This document shows positions 52,347 through 59,751 of a stretch of DNA of 64,000 nucleotides, in pieces; within the stretch, counting starts at the first letter, position 1, and each line of letters opens with the position of its first letter. The position numbers and the translations under genes are program-made. The stretch covers positions 124,001 through 188,000 of the forward strand of contig NZ_FWFP01000010.1 of the NCBI RefSeq assembly GCF_900172215.1, written 5' to 3'. The stretch comes from Ruegeria meonggei. GTDB taxonomy: Bacteria; Pseudomonadota; Alphaproteobacteria; Rhodobacterales; Rhodobacteraceae. A model generated the notes under the pieces. The model saw only the letters and a list, made by a program, of their open reading frames with translations, was not told the DNA's origin and made no database searches.

Positions 52347-53132
52347 TTAATGTGAAACAGGGGTTCTTCGGATATCAAGCGCCGGAACAACCCGCCCGTC
52401 GTGCTGAAAGCACAGGTAGTCGACGCCAAATGTGTCGCGGACCCGCTCGGGGGTCAGCACTTCGGACACGGGACCAAATCCGGTCAGCCGTGTGGATTTC
52501 ATCAACGCCACATGGGTGGCGAATTCGGGGATCATCACCAGATCGTGGACGATCATCACAACAGTGATTCCCAGATCGGCGACCAAGGACAGCATTCGCC
52601 CCTTGGCGTCCGGGTCGAGGTGGTTGGTCGGCTCGTCCAGAAACAAAAGCGACGGGTTCTGCGCCAAAGCCCGGGCGATATGTGCGCGCTGCCGTTCGCC
52701 CCCCGAAAGCACCGCCATCCGTTTGTCGGCCAGGGCGCTAAGATTTGTAAGTTTTAGAATTCGACCCAAGTCCCGCGCGTGATCCTCGGCGGCGCGGTCA
52801 GCGCGGATGGGGATCTGTCCCAGCGCGACGTAATCGCGCAATCGAAGACGGCCATCCGGAAGCTCTTGTTGGCTGACAACGGCAATCATCCGGGCACGCT
52901 CTTTCGCGGTCATCTGGCGAAGGCTGCGGCCCTTGATCAAAACATCGCCCAGCGCCAGTTCATTCGCCCCACACAGAAGGTTCAATAGCGTTGTTTTTCC
53001 GGCCCCGTTCGGCCCGGCAATCGCCAATATCGCCCCGTCCTCCAACCCGAAGGATACCCCCTGCAGCAGGACATCACCGTTCAACGCATAATACTCCAAA
53101 TTACGCGCTGTCAAAAACGCCGAACCCGTCAT
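52347..53132 (-). CDS. ABC transporter ATP-binding protein (BtuD/FepC-like)
   Basis: The 261-residue single ATPase shows AIAGPNGAGKTTLLN (Walker A), VLSGGERQRAHIARAL (signature) and LLFLDEPTNHLD (Walker B), with the switch histidine in VVMIVHDLVMI. The ATG at 53132 overlaps the DUF1636 gene stop as ATGA; a longer frame upstream lies inside that gene. It drives the importer formed by the following two genes. Confidence 0.9.
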   Translation of the reverse strand: MTGSAFLTARNLEYYALNGDVLLQGVSFGLEDGAILAIAGPNGAGKTTLLNLLCGANELALGDVLIKGRSLRQMTAKERARMIAVVSQQELPDGRLRLRDYVALGQIPIRADRAAEDHARDLGRILKLTNLSALADKRMAVLSGGERQRAHIARALAQNPSLLFLDEPTNHLDPDAKGRMLSLVADLGITVVMIVHDLVMIPEFATHVALMKSTRLTGFGPVSEVLTPERVRDTFGVDYLCFQHDGRVVPALDIRRTPVSH

Positions 53133-53485
53133 GACGGCACCTCTGAGCCCAGGCATGGCATTCGGGACAGAGTTTTCGTCATCAGCCCGCGCGGTCGGTC
53201 CGTGGCATTGGTCCATCCATCGGCGCTGTTGCTATATTGGAGCGCAAATTCGGCCAACGCATCCATGTCCTGCGTGGTCTGTATGTCGCCGAACAAGTAC
53301 TGGGCTTTGCCAACAGCCTGGAAACCCACGGTTGTTGGCCGATCACAGCCGGCCATGCAGGCGACAGTCCGGATGGCGAACCTACCGGGCAGCTTGCCCG
53401 TCAGCGCACCGCGCAGATCGTCATTGGTCAACGCGCCTGTGCAAGTCGAACAGATCAGAAGGAAATGATCAGATGTGTCTGGCAT
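53129..53485 (-). CDS. DUF1636 family ferredoxin-like protein
   Basis: This 118-residue protein has a thioredoxin-like ferredoxin pattern: CSTC near residues 12-15 and CMAGC near 43-47 could hold a [2Fe-2S] cluster. DUF1636 genes often sit in cobalamin biosynthesis or transport loci, which fits the riboswitch upstream and the B12-type transporter genes downstream (ATGA overlap). A role in reductive handling of the corrinoid cobalt is a reasonable guess, unproven. Its own ribosome site (ggagcgggca) is moderate, and it may be coupled to the small frame at 53469-53555. Confidence 0.85.
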   Translation of the reverse strand: MPDTSDHFLLICSTCTGALTNDDLRGALTGKLPGRFAIRTVACMAGCDRPTTVGFQAVGKAQYLFGDIQTTQDMDALAEFALQYSNSADGWTNATDRPRGLMTKTLSRMPCLGSEVPS

Positions 53486-53555
53486 TGCCCGCTCCGATCA
53501 GGTTCGAGTGCAGACAGTCGGTGCCGGTCGTGCAAACACGCGTCAGACGTGCCAT
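53469..53555 (-). CDS. Possible 28-residue small protein between cobalamin riboswitch and DUF1636 gene
   Basis: A frame of 28 codons starts at ATG 53555 and ends with TGA at 53469, inside the first codons of the DUF1636 gene. The perfect Shine-Dalgarno sequence AAGGAGG lies five bases before the ATG, and no other start uses it. The peptide begins MARLTRVCTTGTDC and has two cysteines in CTTGTDC. The overlap of 17 bases would couple its translation to DUF1636. It may be a leader peptide, a real small protein, or just a ribosome-loading device. I know no family for it. Confidence 0.5.
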   Translation of the reverse strand: MARLTRVCTTGTDCLHSNLIGAGNARHI

Positions 53556-53602
53556 CAATGCCTCCTTCCAGGACGCCCCGCCCCGGGTTGGTTAAACAAA
53601 TG

Positions 53603-53785
53603 ATGGCAGGTCTCCTGACTTGCGGGTCGTCGCTTGGCCATCCTTCCCGGCACTGGGGCCAGTGGCTGTTTGGCGTCGCTTGCCGCTTACAGTTGCGGGG
53701 GCAGTCACGGATTTGGCGCCAATTGGCGAACCGCACCGTATTCCCTTTTCATCCCTTGGGCGCACCATCGAGAACCATCTGAAGA
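53603..53785 (-). ncRNA. Cobalamin riboswitch
   Basis: On the minus strand the order of conserved elements is complete: gggaatacggtg (53733-53744), the B12-box core gactgcccccgcaactgtaa, gccactggccc followed by gggaaggatggc, and finally agtcaggagacctgcc (53605-53620). This is the classical adenosylcobalamin/cobalamin aptamer. It lies about 50 bases upstream of the small frame at 53555 and 120 upstream of DUF1636. B12 should lower expression of the uptake operon 50372-53485. A separate expression-platform terminator is not obvious; control of the AAGGAGG site is possible. Confidence 0.93.
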
Positions 53786-54104
53786 TTGAGTGCCCGAGAA
53801 AGACGAATGCGTCAATACAGAAACGAAGTATGAGGAAATACGGTTCCTAATCGGCGCGGGTTGATGGCATGGAAAAGCGCGGCAGGCGCTAACAGATAGG
53901 CCCCTTCACCCCGATCCGTCTGGTCGCATCAACCCGAAGCGGGTCATGCCCATCAGAACTTCAACCCCTTGCAACTTCACGATCGCCTTTTCGGACCCTG
54001 GTCTCTTTATAGCCTACTCAAATCCTTCGCATTCCTGACAACAAAGGCGGGCCACTTCACTAAAGGGGCGTTCAGACTGTTGAAGCTGGGTCGGTCCGCC
54101 ATGA
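53786..54104. other. Interval between riboswitch and gabD
   Basis: The right part carries no gene that I can support. The left part should hold the promoter of the B12 operon; on the minus strand ttgacgcattcg, upstream of the aptamer, is a candidate -35 region. A 15-codon frame beginning MGMTRFGLMRPDGSG is present near 53950 but too short to judge. Confidence 0.4.
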
Positions 54105-55550
54105 TCACCTGATCCCCCCGATGCAGAGGTATTTCAGCTCGAGGTAATCATCCATTCCGAACTTTGATCCTTCGCGGCCAAGCCCGGATTGCTTGACGCC
54201 ACCAAATGGTGCGACCTCGGTTGAAATCAGGCCGGTATTGATTCCGACCATGCCGGTCTCGATTGCCTCGGCGACACGCCAGACCCGGGACAGGTCATTG
54301 GCATAGAAGTACCCCGCCAGGCCGAACTCAGTGTCATTGGCCAGCGCGATCACCTCGTCTTCGGTCTCGAACCGGATCAGAGGGGCGATAGGGCCAAAGG
54401 TTTCTTCGCGCGAAACTTTGGCGCTGGCGGGCACATCGGCCAGCAAAGTAGGCTCAAAGAATGTACCCTCAAGCCTGTTTCCGCCGGTAATAACGCGCGC
54501 GCCCTTGCTCAGCGCGTCTGACAGATGCTCCTGCACTTTGGAAACAGCAGCCTCGTTGATCAGCGGGCCGCTGGTCACGCCTTTGTCCATACCATTGCCC
54601 GGCATCAAACCCTTGATGGCGGCGGATAATTTGTCGGTAAAGGCGTCATAGACACCGTCCTGCACATAGATGCGGTTGGCGCATACGCAGGTCTGGCCAT
54701 TGTTCCGAAATTTGGCGATCATGGCGCCTTCGACCGCCGCATCCAGATCAGCGTCGTCAAAGACGATGAAAGGAGCATTACCTCCAAGCTCCAGCGACAT
54801 TTTTTTGATCGTGTCAGCCCCCTGTCGCATCAGAATCTGCCCGACGCGGGTGGAACCGGTAAAAGTGATCTTGGCGACTTTCGGGTTGGCACACATCTCT
54901 TGACCGATTTCGGCAGCGCGCGAATTGGGCACCACGTTGAAAACGCCAGCGGGCATGCCAGCACGCTCGGCCAACACTGCCATGGCGAGGGCAGACAGCG
55001 GCGTCAGCTCGGCCGGGCGCGCCACAAAGGAACAACCAGCCGCCAGCGCCGGTGCGACCTTGCGCGCAATCATCGCATTGGGAAAATTCCAGGGCGTGAT
55101 TGCACCGACCACGCCGACAGGCTGTTTCAGCACAACGATACGCTTGTCAGGCTGATGGCCTGGAATGGTGTCGCCGTAGACGCGCTTGGCCTCTTCTGCA
55201 AACCATTCGATGAAGGACGCGCCATAGGCAATCTCGCCCTTGGCTTCGGCCAGCGGCTTGCCCATTTCTGCGCAAAGGATCATACCCAGATCATCCTGTG
55301 CCGCTATCATCAGATCAAACCACCTGCGTAGGATGGCGGCGCGCTCTTTGCCGGTTTTCGCAGCCCAGGCCTTTTGCGCTGAATGGGCTGCATCAATGGC
55401 CTGTTTGACATCTTCCACCGCGCAATCGGCCACCTGTGCGATCACCTCACCGGTGGCCGGATTGGTGACATCAAATGTAGTGGCGGCCCCGCGCCAAGCG
55501 CCGTTGATAAAGGCGCGGGATTCCAGCAGGGACTTATCCTTCAGGTTCAT
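54105..55550 (-). CDS. gabD: Succinate-semialdehyde dehydrogenase (NAD(P)+)
   Basis: GabD oxidises succinate semialdehyde to succinate, the second step of GABA catabolism. The 481-residue ALDH has GAITPWNFPNAM, MSLELGGNAPF (glutamate), NNGQTCVCANR (catalytic cysteine, with the second cysteine two residues on that some GabD proteins use for redox control) and EVAPFGGVKQSGLGREG. The ATG at 55550 overlaps the gabT stop as ATGA, which fixes the start; the longer frame lies inside gabT. Confidence 0.93.
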   Translation of the reverse strand: MNLKDKSLLESRAFINGAWRGAATTFDVTNPATGEVIAQVADCAVEDVKQAIDAAHSAQKAWAAKTGKERAAILRRWFDLMIAAQDDLGMILCAEMGKPLAEAKGEIAYGASFIEWFAEEAKRVYGDTIPGHQPDKRIVVLKQPVGVVGAITPWNFPNAMIARKVAPALAAGCSFVARPAELTPLSALAMAVLAERAGMPAGVFNVVPNSRAAEIGQEMCANPKVAKITFTGSTRVGQILMRQGADTIKKMSLELGGNAPFIVFDDADLDAAVEGAMIAKFRNNGQTCVCANRIYVQDGVYDAFTDKLSAAIKGLMPGNGMDKGVTSGPLINEAAVSKVQEHLSDALSKGARVITGGNRLEGTFFEPTLLADVPASAKVSREETFGPIAPLIRFETEDEVIALANDTEFGLAGYFYANDLSRVWRVAEAIETGMVGINTGLISTEVAPFGGVKQSGLGREGSKFGMDDYLELKYLCIGGIR

Positions 55551-56830
55551 GCCTTTGCCCCTTTCACTGCATTGATCGAGGCTTCGAGGATATCCAGGGC
55601 TTCGGCAAAGATTGCGTCCTGAACGGTGATCGGCGCCAGAAAGCGGACCACATTGCCGTAGGTGCCACAAGTCAGCAGGATCAGGTTGCGCGTCAACGCT
55701 TCGGCCCGCACCGCATTTGCAAAATCCGCGTTTGGCGCAGAGCCATCAGCCGTGTTGAATTCGCAAGCAATCATAAAACCGGGGCCACGGATATCTGCGA
55801 TTTCCGGCACATCGGCGCGGATCGCCTGCAAGCGCTGTTTGAGACGTGAACCCAACTCATTTGCCCGTGCGCAAAGGTCTTCCTCTTCGATTACATCCAG
55901 CACCGCGTGTGCCGCTGCAACGCCCAGTGGGTTTCCACCATAAGTGCCGCCAAGGCCGCCGGGATTAGCCGCATCCATGATCTCTGCCTTACCGGTCAGC
56001 GCCGCCAGTGGCAGGCCGCCAGCCAGGCCTTTGGCCATAGTGGTCAGATCCGCGGCAACGTCATACCGGGACATAGCAAACATGCTGCCCGTGCGGGCAA
56101 AACCGGTCTGAACTTCGTCAGCGATCATCACGATGCCATGCTGATCACACAATGCGCGGATATTCTGCACCAGCTCTGCAGGCGCGGGGTAGAAGCCGCC
56201 CTCGCCCTGCACCGGTTCAAAGATGATCGCTGCTACGCGGGCGGGATCCAGATCGGATTTGAACAAGCCGTTGATCGCCGTCATAGCGTCCTTGGTGGAC
56301 ACATCATGCAAATCGACCGGGAAGGGCACATGATAGACATCGGGCATCATCGTTCCGAAGCCCGCCTTATAGGGTTGGACCTTTCCGGTCAGGGCCATGC
56401 CCATGAAGGTGCGGCCGTGAAACCCGCCACCAAAGGCAATCACAGCCTGGCGACCGGTTGCCGCGCGTGCAACTTTGATCGCGTTTTCTACAGCTTCCGC
56501 GCCGGTTGTGACAAAAACGGTTTTCTTGTCGAATTCACCGGGCACAGCTTCGTTCAGGCGCTCTCCCAGGCGGATGTAATTCTCGTAGGGCACAACCTGA
56601 TGGCAGGTATGGGTGAAACGCCCCAGTTGCTCGTGAACAGCCGCTATCACCTTGGGATGGCGGTGACCGGTATTGACCACGGCGATCCCGGCGGCAAAGT
56701 CGATATAGCGGTTGCCCTCGACATCCCATATCTCGGCATTTTCCGCACGATCAGCATAAATTTGCGTCATCATTCCGACACCACGGGCGATTGTGTTGTC
56801 GCGGCGAATTGCGATATCTGCGTTGTTCAT
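55547..56830 (-). CDS. gabT: 4-aminobutyrate aminotransferase
   Basis: This class III PLP aminotransferase of about 427 residues converts GABA and 2-oxoglutarate to succinate semialdehyde and glutamate. Motifs: DFAAGIAVVNTGHRHP near the N-terminus, FVTTGAEAVENAIKVARA, IIFEPVQGEGGFYPAP, MIADEVQTGFARTG (Asp binding the pyridine nitrogen) and MAKGLAGGLPLAAL (PLP lysine). Two ATGs, 56839 and 56830, are possible; the second has acagga at better spacing. It is transcribed with gabD and diverges from the PuuR-like regulator. Confidence 0.93.
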   Translation of the reverse strand: MNNADIAIRRDNTIARGVGMMTQIYADRAENAEIWDVEGNRYIDFAAGIAVVNTGHRHPKVIAAVHEQLGRFTHTCHQVVPYENYIRLGERLNEAVPGEFDKKTVFVTTGAEAVENAIKVARAATGRQAVIAFGGGFHGRTFMGMALTGKVQPYKAGFGTMMPDVYHVPFPVDLHDVSTKDAMTAINGLFKSDLDPARVAAIIFEPVQGEGGFYPAPAELVQNIRALCDQHGIVMIADEVQTGFARTGSMFAMSRYDVAADLTTMAKGLAGGLPLAALTGKAEIMDAANPGGLGGTYGGNPLGVAAAHAVLDVIEEEDLCARANELGSRLKQRLQAIRADVPEIADIRGPGFMIACEFNTADGSAPNADFANAVRAEALTRNLILLTCGTYGNVVRFLAPITVQDAIFAEALDILEASINAVKGAKA

Positions 56831-56960
56831 TTTGTGCATCCTGTTGTCCAGCTCTGTCGGCCAATATGAATTCGGGCGGAATCTGTATGATTTTGGATGC
56901 TGCAAAAAGTCTGTTTATGACGATCCATAACTTATTGAAAAATATAAGGCCGCCCGTAGA

Positions 56961-56980
56961 GTGTTCACTATGATGAACAC
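56961..56980. promoter_or_regulatory. Palindrome over the start of the PuuR-like regulator gene
   Basis: GTGTTCACTATGATGAACAC has perfect seven-base arms (GTGTTCA/TGAACAC) around ctatga, followed at once by another half site, catgaaca. It covers the start codons of the regulator gene and lies 130 bases from gabT. It is a probable operator for autoregulation, and perhaps for gabTD control; no binding data exist here. Confidence 0.55.
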
Positions 56981-57557
56981 CATGAACACAGCTGACACGA
57001 CGCCTTCTGACGAGATCGAATTGGGGCCGCGCCTGCGCTATCTGCGTGAAAGGGCTGGATTATCCCAGCGCGCGCTTGCCAAAAGGGTCGGCGTGCAGAA
57101 CTCCACAATATCATTGATCGAATCGGGTCGGATGAACCCGTCAGTCGGGGCGCTGAAGCGCGTTCTGGATGGTATTCCTATCGGATTGTCAGAGTTTTTT
57201 GCGTTTGAGCCCGATCTGGATCGTAAAGTGTTCTTTGCTGCCGAAGAATTGCAAGAGATCGGCAAGGGCAAGCTGTCGCTCAAGCAGGTCGGGGGCAATC
57301 TGTTGGGGCGTTCCCTGCAAATTCTGCATGAGACCTACGGCCTCAATGCCGATACCGGAGCACAGAAGTACGAACATGATGGCGAGGAAGGCGGAGTGGT
57401 GGTGTCCGGGCGGATCGAGATCAGCGTTGGCAACGAACGCAAAATCCTGGGGGCGGGTGATGCCTACCTGTTCGATAGCCGCAAGCCGCATCGGTTTCGT
57501 CAGGTCGGTCCTGTACCTTGCGTGATCGTCAGCGCCTGCACTCCACCCACATTTTAA
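56970..57557 (+). CDS. XRE-family regulator with cupin domain (PuuR-like)
   Basis: The protein of about 195 residues joins a Cro/CI helix-turn-helix (LSQRALAKRVGVQNSTISLIE) to a C-terminal cupin (YEHDGEEGGVVVSGRIEIS, then SRKPHRFR), the layout of PuuR, which controls putrescine/GABA genes. The start is uncertain among GTG 56961 and ATGs at 56970, 56973 and 56982; none has a good ribosome site, because a palindrome occupies that stretch. It is divergent from gabT-gabD and convergent with the LysR gene. Confidence 0.87.
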   Translation: MMNTMNTADTTPSDEIELGPRLRYLRERAGLSQRALAKRVGVQNSTISLIESGRMNPSVGALKRVLDGIPIGLSEFFAFEPDLDRKVFFAAEELQEIGKGKLSLKQVGGNLLGRSLQILHETYGLNADTGAQKYEHDGEEGGVVVSGRIEISVGNERKILGAGDAYLFDSRKPHRFRQVGPVPCVIVSACTPPTF

Positions 57558-57569
57558 GGTCACGGGCCG

Positions 57570-58496
57570 TCAAAGCGGATCGGGCGCGGCATATTCATGG
57601 AACTTCCGGGTCAGCCACTCAGCCGCTATGCGGGTGACACCCCGTTCCAGCCGGTCTTTCTCGGCGACCAGATAATACGCCTGCTGCGCGGGTACCTCGG
57701 TTTCGAACAGGCGGATCAACTTGCCGTCGTCCAGCGCCTGTTCCGCCAATAAGGAATCGCTGATGGCCACACCGCTGCCTGCCATGGTGGCCGATATCAG
57801 CTGAGTCATATCCGAAAAGGTTGTGCCGCGCTGCACTTCAATAGTGTTTTGGGTCGCGGCCGCCAGCCAAATCACCCAATCGCTGGTGGTGTTGTGATGC
57901 AGCAGAGGGGCATTTTTCAGGTCATCGGGGCTGCGTATCTGGCCCAGACGCTCGATCAGTTTCGGACTGCAGACCGGGAAGGTTCGCGGCGTTGACAGAT
58001 GCTGAACCGCTAGCCCGGGCCATGCGCCATCCCCATATTGGATGGCCAGATCCGCTTGTTTCGTAAGCACGTCAACCTGTCCGCTGTCACTGGTGATCTC
58101 AAGCGTGATGTTGGGATACAGGGCCGAGAATTCACCAATCTCGCGGGCCAACCAGTAGGTTCCAAACCCCGAAGGACAATTGATGCGCAGGTTCCCACGC
58201 GGCTCGGCATCCGGCGGATGCGCTGCAGCTTCGATCAATTCAAGCGCTTTGCGCACCTCATGCAGATATCGATTGCCCGCCGAGGTCAGTTCGGTCCGCC
58301 GCCCAGCCCGGTGGACCAGCTTGACGCCAAGCATCTCTTCCAGGTGACGCAGTTGATGCGAGACCGCGCTGGGCGTGACATTCAGCGCGCCCGAAGCCGC
58401 CTGCATGTTGCCCAGTTTTGCAATCGCATCCAACATCCGCAATGCGGTCATAGACGGGTAGCGTTTCCATTGGCTGTCAGCTGCTTTGCGGCCCAT
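57570..58496 (-). CDS. LysR-family transcriptional regulator (GcvA-like)
   Basis: The 308-residue protein has an N-terminal winged helix (ALRMLDAIAKLGNMQAASGALNVTPSAVSHQLRHLEEMLG) and a LysR substrate-binding domain with LRINCPSGFGTYWLAREIGE and LAIQYGDGAWPGL, the wording of the GcvA/AmpR branch. aggggaaag precedes the ATG. It is divergent, over 150 bases, from the ureohydrolase-amidohydrolase-GTPase-TRAP operon, so it is the likely activator of that operon, with the imported compound or its product as co-inducer. Confidence 0.9.
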   Translation of the reverse strand: MGRKAADSQWKRYPSMTALRMLDAIAKLGNMQAASGALNVTPSAVSHQLRHLEEMLGVKLVHRAGRRTELTSAGNRYLHEVRKALELIEAAAHPPDAEPRGNLRINCPSGFGTYWLAREIGEFSALYPNITLEITSDSGQVDVLTKQADLAIQYGDGAWPGLAVQHLSTPRTFPVCSPKLIERLGQIRSPDDLKNAPLLHHNTTSDWVIWLAAATQNTIEVQRGTTFSDMTQLISATMAGSGVAISDSLLAEQALDDGKLIRLFETEVPAQQAYYLVAEKDRLERGVTRIAAEWLTRKFHEYAAPDPL

Positions 58497-58647
58497 TGTG
58501 CTTTCCCCTGTTCAGCAGGGCTCCTACCCTTGAAGCCAGTGAGTTGAATTTATTTTGCGGATATAGCCGAAAACCTTTCATTTGACGATTAAAAAACTCT
58601 AGCTCAGTTTGTGCGCCAACTTGCCAGAACTGTGAGCAGGAGCAAAC

Positions 58648-59751
58648 ATGCCGCGCCTTTCCCAAGACCGTTTGGACCGCTATGCCGCTTTGGCGAACCG
58701 TGATCTCTTTGACCTCACGGATCCGGATTTCGGCCCCTTCCTGCGGCGCGCAGTGGCCGAAGGGGTTGAGATGATCTCGAACAACTTCAACACTCTGGGC
58801 ATGTTCCGCGCGCCCCATAGTAAGGATCTGGATGCGCTGGATCTGGCCATGATCGGCTTGCCGCTGGATCTGGGTGTACCCAACCCGCGCCCCGGCACAC
58901 GCAAGGGCCCCGAGGCCGTTCGCTATTGGTCGCTCGACCGCAATATGGTCAACCATTTCACCCGCACATGCCCGTTTGATCTGTGCCGGATTGCCGATTG
59001 GGGGGATTTGGAGTTTTCGACCAATCCCTACAGCCTGGATGCGTGCCTGGATGATATCACCGCGCTGTACGACCAGTTGATGGCAAAGGATGTGTCCCCG
59101 CTTAGCATTGGTGGCGAACACACCGGTACCTATGGCATTCTGCGGGCGCTCAGCAACAATGGCGAGGACCCGCTGGCGCTGGTGCATATCGATGCGCATG
59201 CGGATACGGCCTCCAACTTTCAGGGCGTGCGCGTATCGGATGCAACCCTGTTCCAGGTCGCCACGGTCGAAGGGTTTATCGACCCGGAGAAGACCATTCA
59301 GATCGGCCTGCGCGGGCGTGGAATTCCGCGCGCCGAGTTTGGCGCACAAGCCGGCATGCGGGTAATGCTGGCCGAAGAGCTGCAATCGAAAGGCGTGGAA
59401 TACGCGCTGGAGGAAGTCCGCCGCGTGGTTGGCAGCGATCGGGTGTACCTGTCGATTGATACCGATGCGTTCGACTGTTCCATCATGCCCGGCACCACAT
59501 TGCCCGAGCCGTTTGGCCTGACCGGCGAACAGGTGCGCGACATCATTCGCGGTCTTTACGATGTGAACGTCGTGGGCGCCGATCTGGTTGAACTCAGCCC
59601 GGTTTACGACCCGACGGGCATGTCCGCCTGCCTGGCTGCGGGCACCGCCTTCGAGATGCTGTGCCTGTTGGCTGAAGCGCGGGCGCGTCGGCAAGGCGCG
59701 CGTCGCCAGACCAGCTGGTCCAACAGCGATTCCGAAGGGCAGTTCCGGTGA
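58648..59751 (+). CDS. Agmatinase/ureohydrolase family protein
   Basis: The 367-residue binuclear-metal enzyme hydrolyses a guanidino group, releasing urea. The metal motifs are present: SIGGEHTGTYG (His), VHIDAHADTASN (DAHxD) and SIDTDAFDCSIMPGT (DxDxxD, with cysteine where proline is usual). An N-terminal extension of about 60 residues exceeds E. coli SpeB (306 residues), as in guanidinobutyrase and guanidine-hydrolase relatives. Substrate therefore could be agmatine, 4-guanidinobutyrate or another guanidine. Nearby GABA genes favour 4-guanidinobutyrate or agmatine (inference). aggagc precedes the ATG. Confidence 0.87.
   Translation: MPRLSQDRLDRYAALANRDLFDLTDPDFGPFLRRAVAEGVEMISNNFNTLGMFRAPHSKDLDALDLAMIGLPLDLGVPNPRPGTRKGPEAVRYWSLDRNMVNHFTRTCPFDLCRIADWGDLEFSTNPYSLDACLDDITALYDQLMAKDVSPLSIGGEHTGTYGILRALSNNGEDPLALVHIDAHADTASNFQGVRVSDATLFQVATVEGFIDPEKTIQIGLRGRGIPRAEFGAQAGMRVMLAEELQSKGVEYALEEVRRVVGSDRVYLSIDTDAFDCSIMPGTTLPEPFGLTGEQVRDIIRGLYDVNVVGADLVELSPVYDPTGMSACLAAGTAFEMLCLLAEARARRQGARRQTSWSNSDSEGQFR

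Noticed and set aside
53900..53960. 15-codon frame (MGMTRFGLMRPDGSG) upstream of the riboswitch
   Set aside because: Too short, with no strong ribosome site and no downstream gene positioned for attenuation; nothing supports it beyond chance.
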